Positions 1 to 3,857 of a DNA stretch of 5,320 nucleotides are shown here, in pieces. Position 1 is the stretch's first letter. Each line of letters starts with the position of its first letter. The notes beneath the pieces are model-generated. The model worked only from the letters and a program-made list of their open reading frames with translations, was not told where the DNA came from and searched no databases. Origin of the DNA: Methanobacteriota archaeon (GTDB lineage: Archaea > Thermoplasmatota > Poseidoniia > Poseidoniales > Thalassarchaeaceae); assembly GCA_002686525.1 (NCBI GenBank), contig NZDA01000008.1, positions 1 to 5,320 on the forward strand, given 5' to 3'. The position numbers were made by a program, and so were the translations under genes.

Positions 1-352
1 ACAGATAAATTAAGTATAATGCTCCTACGACTGGAACCAAAGCAACGAACCACATCCAACCGGACATTCCAACATCATGTAATCTTCTAACAACAAGAGT
101 AATCGAACCGGGTAATAGTAGAATTGGTGCCAATACCATTAACGCGGGTAAAACAGGAACTTCAACAATTGCTAAAACTATTGAACCAACAAGCATTACC
201 ATTTGAAAAATAAAGCCCCCTAAAACCCAGTACCAGTATTCTGATCTAGAAGCTCTTCCAGATAACTTAAATGAGTTTTTGAAACCGCTTTTCATAGCGT
301 CCATAAACGGCATCGTATTTGCAGGCCTACCAGATGTGCTTTCTTCCATCAT
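1..352 (-). CDS. DUF805 family membrane protein, N-terminal part (runs off left edge)
   Basis: I translated this by hand from ATG at 352; about 117 residues are visible and the C-terminus lies beyond the window. After a polar N-terminus comes a family-typical sequence, FKLSGRASRSEYWYWVL (about residues 28-44), then two hydrophobic membrane segments (roughly 43-64 and 66-84). Next is the DUF805 hallmark RRLHDVGMSGWMW (about 89-101), and then the start of another membrane segment. DUF805 proteins (YhaH-like) are small multi-spanning membrane proteins of unknown biochemical role. An in-frame TGA at 364-362 lies just upstream, so ATG 352 (or the adjacent ATG 349) must be the start. There is no Shine-Dalgarno sequence. 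A TATA-like GTATAACT sits about 36 nt upstream, which suggests a leaderless transcript separate from the gene before it. The family assignment is firm; the function is unknown. Confidence 0.88.
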   Translation of the reverse strand, partial: MMEESTSGRPANTMPFMDAMKSGFKNSFKLSGRASRSEYWYWVLGGFIFQMVMLVGSIVLAIVEVPVLPALMVLAPILLLPGSITLVVRRLHDVGMSGWMWFVALVPVVGALYLIYL

Positions 353-380
353 AGTGTTCAGTCAGTCATTCTACGTATCA

Positions 381-388
381 AGTTATAC
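381..388 (-). promoter_or_regulatory. Candidate TATA box of the DUF805 gene
   Basis: On the minus strand this reads GTATAACT, preceded by GG. Its centre is about 33 nt before the ATG at 352, so a start about 26 nt downstream would leave a leader of only a few bases. The gene has no Shine-Dalgarno sequence, which fits leaderless translation. The box lies just beyond the stop of the MobA-like gene (402), in the 49-nt gap. This is inferred from archaeal promoter spacing. Confidence 0.42.
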
Positions 389-401
389 CCGGCATTCAAG
401 T

Positions 402-965
402 TCAGAAATCAAATTCATTATTCACATTTTTTATCAAATCATGTTTTACTATCAATAGGGAATGAGGTATTTGGAGTAAGAATTCATGTAAGGGAGCACC
501 ATTCCAATTTTTGAATGAGTCCACCAATAATTTCGGTCGAACCAAAGAAAGTAAAGGTTGTAAAAAATCTCCATTTGTAGGAATCATCACTTCATCATTC
601 TTGGAAATTGATTCTTCTAAACTAGAGAAAACTTCCGGAGTTATCCATGGAACATCCACTGTTGCAATTTGAATAGTATCTTGCTCTAGACACAAAGGGT
701 CATTCAAATTTTCAATAATTGCCTCCACCGGCCCAGCATGCTGTATTGAATCTAAAACCCATTCAATATTATAATTTGAATTAACTACCTTAGCGTATTC
801 TTCCATTTTTTCAGGAGTAGCAACAGCGATTCGAATCGGTTCTCTGCCAGCCTTTACCAGAGCATCGACAACTCTTGCAATCATTGCCTTTCCATCTACT
901 TCAATTAATGCCTTATCTTTTCCCATTCTTCTAGATCTTCCGCCTGCAAGAAGTAGAGATCGCAA
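402..965 (-). CDS. mobA: MobA-like molybdenum cofactor guanylyltransferase / NTP transferase
   Basis: This 187-residue protein has a GT-A nucleotidyltransferase fold. MobA enzymes transfer GMP from GTP to molybdopterin in the cytoplasm. Visible motifs are the nucleotide-binding LAGGRSRRMGKDKAL (6-20, with K18 as the usual lysine), D72 followed by GP at 78-79 (the MobA 'D..pGPl' region), the metal-binding segment VDVP at 103-106 (often CDxP in MobA), QPL at 136-138 and NVN at 180-182. NVN corresponds to the MobA C-terminal 'NvNtpeel', but the protein ends five residues later, so the C-terminus is short. The start is TTG at 965: the first ATG in frame (M14) would delete the LAGG loop, and a strong GAGGTGA lies just upstream. 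The stop of the 69-residue gene is 4 nt away, so translation is probably coupled. Related cofactor nucleotidyltransferases with other substrates are possible, because no other molybdopterin gene is in view. Confidence 0.82.
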   Translation of the reverse strand: MRSLLLAGGRSRRMGKDKALIEVDGKAMIARVVDALVKAGREPIRIAVATPEKMEEYAKVVNSNYNIEWVLDSIQHAGPVEAIIENLNDPLCLEQDTIQIATVDVPWITPEVFSSLEESISKNDEVMIPTNGDFLQPLLSLVRPKLLVDSFKNWNGAPLHEFLLQIPHSLLIVKHDLIKNVNNEFDF

Positions 966-969
966 TCTT

Positions 970-976
970 TCACCTC
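970..976 (-). promoter_or_regulatory. Shine-Dalgarno of the MobA-like gene, deciding a TTG start
   Basis: The minus strand reads GAGGTGA and then AAGA before TTG at 965-963. The motif contains the TGA stop (972-970) of the preceding 69-residue gene. This supports the TTG start and suggests that ribosomes finishing the small gene re-initiate on the next one. Confidence 0.65.
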
Positions 977-1179
977 AATTCTTTGAGCCGATTTAACGCA
1001 TATTGTATCTCATCCATTAGATCCATGGCACGATTTAACAAAACTTGCCTATCTCTTCTTATTTCGGTCGTCTCCATCCATTTCATCAATTGTGTGATAT
1101 CTTTTGAATCTCTTTTGATCGTCCATTCTAATACCTCTTCTGCAATAGGGTCATCAGAGGGCAACAACCGTTCGACCAT
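970..1179 (-). CDS. Small helical hypothetical protein, translationally coupled to the MobA-like gene
   Basis: This 69-residue protein matches no family I recognise. It is highly charged and almost entirely helix-forming. A short acidic N-terminus (SDDP at 8-11) is followed by helices around 12-36 and 42-69, the second with heptad-like hydrophobic spacing (LLNRAMDLMDEIQYALNRL) that could form a short coiled coil. It has no signal peptide or membrane segment. ATG 1179 is the only reasonable start, because an in-frame TGA lies at 1197-1195. No Shine-Dalgarno precedes it, but GTATAACT about 35 nt upstream could drive a leaderless transcript. Its TGA lies inside the ribosome binding site of the MobA-like gene, 4 nt before that start. 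This close packing and clean helical composition argue that it is real. A small partner of the MobA-like enzyme is conceivable but is only inference from position. Confidence 0.66.
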   Translation of the reverse strand: MVERLLPSDDPIAEEVLEWTIKRDSKDITQLMKWMETTEIRRDRQVLLNRAMDLMDEIQYALNRLKELR

Positions 1180-1206
1180 GGACGTCGGAAGTAGTCATCA
1201 GCAATC

Positions 1207-1214
1207 AGTTATAC
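1207..1214 (-). promoter_or_regulatory. Candidate TATA box of the 69-residue gene / MobA-like pair
   Basis: The minus strand reads GTATAACT, identical to the octamer before the DUF805 gene and at nearly the same distance from the ATG (35 nt here, 36 nt there). It lies in the 37-nt gap after the TAA of the 214-residue gene. No Shine-Dalgarno precedes ATG 1179, so a transcript starting within a few bases of the ATG is plausible. Confidence 0.4.
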
Positions 1215-1216
1215 GC

Positions 1217-1861
1217 TTAATTCTCATTTAATTTATCAATAATCCTAGATAAAATCGAATCTCCAGTAGGTATTTCAATTAGGGAAATTTTCCTAATTAT
1301 TTCATCAGAGAAATAGTGTCCATGTATTTTCCCTGAATATGCAACTATCAATGCAAGGTGCTGTTCAACTTTTCTTCCTTCAATCCATTGAAGCATCATT
1401 TCTTCAGAGGGTGGCTGGCGTTTTGCTCGGAATATTTCTTCGATATTTAGTAATAGAGAATCTACAGGTTCTACAGGATGTATGGAATCTACTAATACTT
1501 TCCAAGGATTTGTTCCCATTCCCTTAAGATCAATATTTGAAAGTAAAATAGCTGCCAAAGCAACATCTTCTCTTCCATGCCTTTTCCATAATCTTTTAAT
1601 TAATTTCAATAAAGTTCTATGAGTATTTCCAGCTTCAGTAATTAACCAAGACGCCAAGCTCCTCAAATGCTCATCTGGAGTGCCTAGAATAAATGAATAT
1701 CCGGATGAAATCATCATCCTATCAGTGCTAGATTTCATTATTAGAGCCGGAACCCCTATTGGATAAGCGTCTCTTACTAAATTAGCCAAACTCCTATCCG
1801 ATGAATGAACACGTTTTGATTGTTTTTTCAAAAACTCATCGAGATTGTTCCCAGAATTCAT
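1217..1861 (-). CDS. Hypothetical helical protein with weak AlkD/HEAT-like stretch
   Basis: This 214-residue protein has no confidently recognised family. It appears to be soluble and mostly alpha-helical, with a basic N-terminus (K12-R17). The segment at about 84-110 (LLKLIKRLWKRHGREDVALA and onward) resembles the 'laxxLwxsxxxExrxlA' helix pair of AlkD-type DNA alkylation repair and other HEAT-like proteins. An NPW (118-120) and further amphipathic helices at 133-146 and 153-178 follow. The AlkD catalytic arrangement cannot be identified, so a repair role is not claimed. ATG 1861 is preceded by AAGGGA, which overlaps the TAA of the TerB-like gene 9 nt upstream, so the two genes are almost certainly co-transcribed and probably coupled. 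The TAA at 1219-1217 is followed by 37 nt before the next gene. The reading frame is secure; the function is unknown. Confidence 0.75.
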   Translation of the reverse strand: MNSGNNLDEFLKKQSKRVHSSDRSLANLVRDAYPIGVPALIMKSSTDRMMISSGYSFILGTPDEHLRSLASWLITEAGNTHRTLLKLIKRLWKRHGREDVALAAILLSNIDLKGMGTNPWKVLVDSIHPVEPVDSLLLNIEEIFRAKRQPPSEEMMLQWIEGRKVEQHLALIVAYSGKIHGHYFSDEIIRKISLIEIPTGDSILSRIIDKLNEN

Positions 1862-1870
1862 TCAAATCCC

Positions 1871-2338
1871 TTATTTTTGCACTCTAATATTATCTACTAT
1901 TTCTGACAGTCTATCCATAGTTTCTTTTAGTTCATATCTGATATTTTGGCGAACATTTCTATGTACAATTTCTTCTAGCTGCCTATCTAGACTTCTAAGA
2001 ATCGCCCTATGTTCAGAATCACTAAGCTCGAATACCTTTCTCAAATATGCAATGATTTTTAATTCATCATCTGTTTTATTCGTATGAATTAGAAACGTTT
2101 CTAAAACTTGCTCATATGTAGATATTTTTTCACTATTGGTCAATTCAAGACCTTTTTCAATATTTTTCCCTTCAATAATTGACTCATAAATCATCTTAGG
2201 CTCTTCATTGCCCAGTCTCAGCGCTCTTGCTAATTTTGTAATGAGCCTTTTTTCTCCAAACGTTAGATTCCCATCGTTTAGAGCTAAACTGACAACGCCT
2301 CGAAAAACAATCCGCCTATCTGAGGTCGGCTCCACCAT
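1871..2338 (-). CDS. TerB-like (tellurite-resistance-type) helical domain protein
   Basis: This 155-residue protein looks like two TerB-like halves. The first, about 11-50, has the pattern LALNDGNLTFGEKRLITKLA with a following ARALRLG. This is the typical TerB 'lAxaDGxixxxExxxlxxla...lgl' helix-loop-helix, in which acidic loop residues may bind metal. The second, about 75-116, repeats the plan more loosely (HTNKTDDELKIIAYL and then FELSDSEHRAIL). A charged C-terminal helix at 118-153 may be a coiled coil. TerB domains occur in stress-response and membrane-associated signalling proteins, and the domain alone does not show tellurite resistance. There is no signal peptide. ATG 2338 follows AAGGAAGG, and a TATA-like box lies about 43 nt upstream, so this is probably the first gene of the minus-strand unit, divergent from dnaG. 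It could instead be another all-helical family with similar periodicity. Confidence 0.7.
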   Translation of the reverse strand: MVEPTSDRRIVFRGVVSLALNDGNLTFGEKRLITKLARALRLGNEEPKMIYESIIEGKNIEKGLELTNSEKISTYEQVLETFLIHTNKTDDELKIIAYLRKVFELSDSEHRAILRSLDRQLEEIVHRNVRQNIRYELKETMDRLSEIVDNIRVQK

Positions 2339-2340
2339 AT

Positions 2341-2348
2341 CCTTCCTT
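2341..2348 (-). promoter_or_regulatory. Shine-Dalgarno of the TerB-like gene
   Basis: The minus strand reads AAGGAAGG followed by AT and the ATG at 2338. Spacing from the nearer GG is short, but the upstream AAGG is at a normal distance. It supports ATG 2338 as the start. Confidence 0.5.
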
Positions 2349-2377
2349 AGTACCTATATGACTTAATCTCTATCCCA

Positions 2378-2385
2378 TTTATATT
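2378..2385 (-). promoter_or_regulatory. Candidate TATA box of the minus-strand unit
   Basis: The minus strand reads AATATAAA (within TAATATAAATGGG), centred about 43 nt before ATG 2338. Transcription starting about 26 nt downstream would give a leader of about 17 nt that keeps the AAGGAAGG ribosome binding site. The element is AT-rich and nearly symmetric, so it could also be read rightwards toward dnaG. Confidence 0.48.
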
Positions 2386-2426
2386 ATTTACAAATTTGAT
2401 TTGTTTGAGATTTTTGGCTTATTTTA

Positions 2427-2436
2427 CTTATATTAA
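2427..2436 (+). promoter_or_regulatory. Candidate TATA box of dnaG
   Basis: The sequence is CTTATATTAA. With archaeal spacing of about 26 nt, transcription would begin near 2457, exactly where the composition changes from AT-rich to GC-rich. That would give dnaG a leader of about 128 nt. A weaker alternative, TTATTTTA at 2419-2426, would shift the start by about 9 nt. Confidence 0.48.
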
Positions 2437-2456
2437 CAGGAGACTTCATGAACGAT

Positions 2457-2580
2457 GTAACTGCGGGTAAGGTTTGGTAATCAGCCACACTCGCGGGCGT
2501 TTTGCGCCCATCCAACCCAAAACCCTAGCAGGTAATAGGGAGTGAAGCCCCTCTAGTTGGGCCGAAAACCAGAAAGGAAT
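2457..2580 (+). ncRNA. Candidate structured RNA: dnaG 5' leader or separate small RNA
   Basis: By hand count, bases 2461-2570 hold 62 G+C of 110 (56%), against 25% in 2361-2460. No coding frame explains this. Visible pairings are a perfect hairpin GGGCG (2495-2499) / CGCCC (2505-2509) with loop TTTTG; an interrupted outer stem TTGG (2474-2477) / CCAA (2512-2515), GG (2471-2472) / CC (2517-2518) and GGGT (2465-2468) / ACCC (2522-2525); a hairpin CCCTA (2523-2527) / TAGGG (2536-2540); an alternative AGGG (2537-2540) / CCCT (2549-2552); and CTAGTT (2553-2558) / AACCAG (2567-2572) with one mismatch, directly before the ribosome binding site. The alternatives share bases, so they are mutually exclusive. 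I checked for tRNA, SRP, RNase P, H/ACA, TPP and cobalamin riboswitch hallmarks and found none. It begins at the predicted dnaG start site, so a regulatory leader is the simplest reading. Confidence 0.45.
2573..2578 (+). promoter_or_regulatory. Shine-Dalgarno of dnaG
   Basis: The sequence AAAGGA ends 6 nt before ATG 2585. It follows immediately after the last base-paired segment of the candidate leader, where folding could affect its accessibility. Confidence 0.6.
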
Positions 2581-2584
2581 AATT

Positions 2585-3754
2585 ATGTCAAATACAGAAG
2601 GAAAATACATCATACACGCAACAATTCGTTGTGACGGGACAGTCGCTAGAAAGGACGTTGTCGGAGCCATTTTTGGCCAGACAGAGGGCCTTTTAGGCGA
2701 TCAATTACAACTAAGAAAATTACAAAGAACAGGCCGAATAGGGCATGTTGACGTGTCGTTAAATCAGAATAAAGGAAAAGTCCAGGGAGAAATCTCTCTG
2801 TCCTCATCAATCGACCAGGTGAGTACTGCAGTCATTGGTGCAGCATTAGAAACAATAGACAGAATAGGCCCATGTAAGTCAGTAATTAAAGTAAAAGCAA
2901 TTGAAAATATCAGATCTGCAAAGCGAGACAATGTTATCGACCGTGCTAAGACATTATTACTGAATATGGTTAATTCTGGACAAGATGAATCTAAGAATAT
3001 ATTAGATGAAGTTCGTTCAGTACTTACCTTAGACACAGAAAAAGACATTTCTGGAATGACAGCAGGACCTAAAGTCGCTGACAGTAGTGCAATAATTATT
3101 GTTGAAGGAAGGAACGATGTAAGGAATTTATTGAAGTTTGGAATTAAAAATGCCATAGCAACTATGGGTTCCGGTATACAAGATGAGTTGGTAGCCCTTG
3201 CTCAATCAAAAACAATGGTAACAGCGTTTGTTGATGGAGATAGAGGTGGAAAGTTACTCCTTATGGAATTAAGTGGCAAACTAGGTAAATCATTAACACA
3301 TGTAGCATTGGCCCCACAAAGTCGTGAGGTGGAACATCTAGAAGGTAAAGTAATCACTAAATGTCTTGCACAAAAAGAGGCATCCAATAAAATTGTGTCT
3401 CGTATACAAGCAGAATTAGCTAAAGAAGATGATGCTGCAGTAGGTCGCGGTGAAGAAATTCTTGAAGCATCGGACGAGATAAAAGGATGGGCCGGTATGC
3501 TAGAAGGACTGAAAAGAAACCAGGCGGTTATTGTGAATGAAGATGGCTCTGGTAGTGAGCCTATAGGTGCTAGCTCTTTAGAGGCAAAACTGGCTGAATC
3601 AGAAGGCGCTAAGGGCCTAGTATTCGCAGGAAAAGTCACAGATAGGATATTTACTCTTGCCGCTGGTGCAGGTATTGATAGCGTGGTTGCGACATCCGTT
3701 GGGAAAATTACTAGAAAATCTGGAGTACAAGCCTACTCTGCATCTGATATGTAG
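2585..3754 (+). CDS. dnaG: Archaeal DnaG-type TOPRIM protein (primase-like, exosome-associated)
   Basis: This 389-residue protein is a full-length archaeal DnaG, slightly short for the family. Archaeal DnaG carries the TOPRIM catalytic fold of bacterial primase but lacks its zinc-binding and helicase-binding domains. It is known as a stable component of the archaeal RNA exosome, and oligonucleotide synthesis has been shown for some members. The N-terminal domain (about 1-165) includes the family signature VVGAIFGQTEGLLGDQLQLR (25-44) followed by KLQRTGRIGHVDV. The TOPRIM domain (about 168-250) has VEGRNDV (173-179, catalytic E174), the glycine turn ATMGSGI (192-198), and VDGDRGG (216-222, metal-binding D217 and D219). 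REVEHL (247-252) is also typical. The C-terminal part is charged and ends with a small alpha/beta region (345-389) that may bind exosome proteins. ATG 2585 is supported by AAAGGA and by the conserved N-terminus. It is transcribed divergently from the TerB-like gene. Confidence 0.97.
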   Translation: MSNTEGKYIIHATIRCDGTVARKDVVGAIFGQTEGLLGDQLQLRKLQRTGRIGHVDVSLNQNKGKVQGEISLSSSIDQVSTAVIGAALETIDRIGPCKSVIKVKAIENIRSAKRDNVIDRAKTLLLNMVNSGQDESKNILDEVRSVLTLDTEKDISGMTAGPKVADSSAIIIVEGRNDVRNLLKFGIKNAIATMGSGIQDELVALAQSKTMVTAFVDGDRGGKLLLMELSGKLGKSLTHVALAPQSREVEHLEGKVITKCLAQKEASNKIVSRIQAELAKEDDAAVGRGEEILEASDEIKGWAGMLEGLKRNQAVIVNEDGSGSEPIGASSLEAKLAESEGAKGLVFAGKVTDRIFTLAAGAGIDSVVATSVGKITRKSGVQAYSASDM

Positions 3755-3756
3755 GA

Positions 3757-3768
3757 TTTTTATTAATT
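3757..3768 (+). terminator. T-rich transcription stop after dnaG
   Basis: The sequence TTTTTATTAATT begins 2 nt after the TAG stop. Archaeal termination commonly uses T-runs on the non-template strand without a hairpin, and no stable stem is seen before it. The next gene has its own candidate promoter just downstream. Confidence 0.4.
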
Positions 3769-3771
3769 CTG

Positions 3772-3784
3772 GCGGAAATAAATT
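3772..3784 (+). promoter_or_regulatory. Candidate BRE/TATA of the TPR gene
   Basis: The sequence GCGGAAATAAATT joins a purine-rich BRE-like block (CGGAAA) to a TATA-like TAAATT. A start about 25 nt downstream (near 3803-3806) would leave a leader of about 53 nt. No Shine-Dalgarno is visible before ATG 3858. The rest of the 103-nt gap (3785-3857) holds nothing else I can identify. Confidence 0.38.
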
Positions 3785-3857
3785 GGTCAGTAAAAGCCAC
3801 GTTGTAACTGCAGAACAGTAGAAGCCATCAAAAGTCTGACATTCCCGCTTGTGATAG

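Noticed and set aside
983..1231. Plus-strand frame of 82 residues opposite the 69-residue gene
   Set aside because: Serine-rich, low-information translation antisense to a tightly packed minus-strand gene pair; no domain.
2495..2509. GGGCG/CGCCC hairpin as an intrinsic terminator
   Set aside because: It has no T-run after the stem, lies upstream of dnaG in the same direction, and archaea do not generally rely on hairpin terminators.
2457..2580. Known RNA families for the structured region (tRNA, SRP RNA, RNase P RNA, H/ACA or C/D guide RNA, TPP, cobalamin or fluoride riboswitch)
   Set aside because: Their hallmark loops or boxes are absent on either strand by eye; a covariance-model search would settle it.
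2446..2670. Minus-strand 74-residue open frame covering the dnaG leader and gene start
   Set aside because: It overlaps the conserved dnaG N-terminus and the GC-rich leader, has no recognisable domain, and looks like an antisense shadow.
2764..3639. Two minus-strand open frames (130 and 145 residues) inside dnaG
   Set aside because: They lie entirely within a firmly identified dnaG; their composition is the usual antisense of an acidic and basic helical protein.
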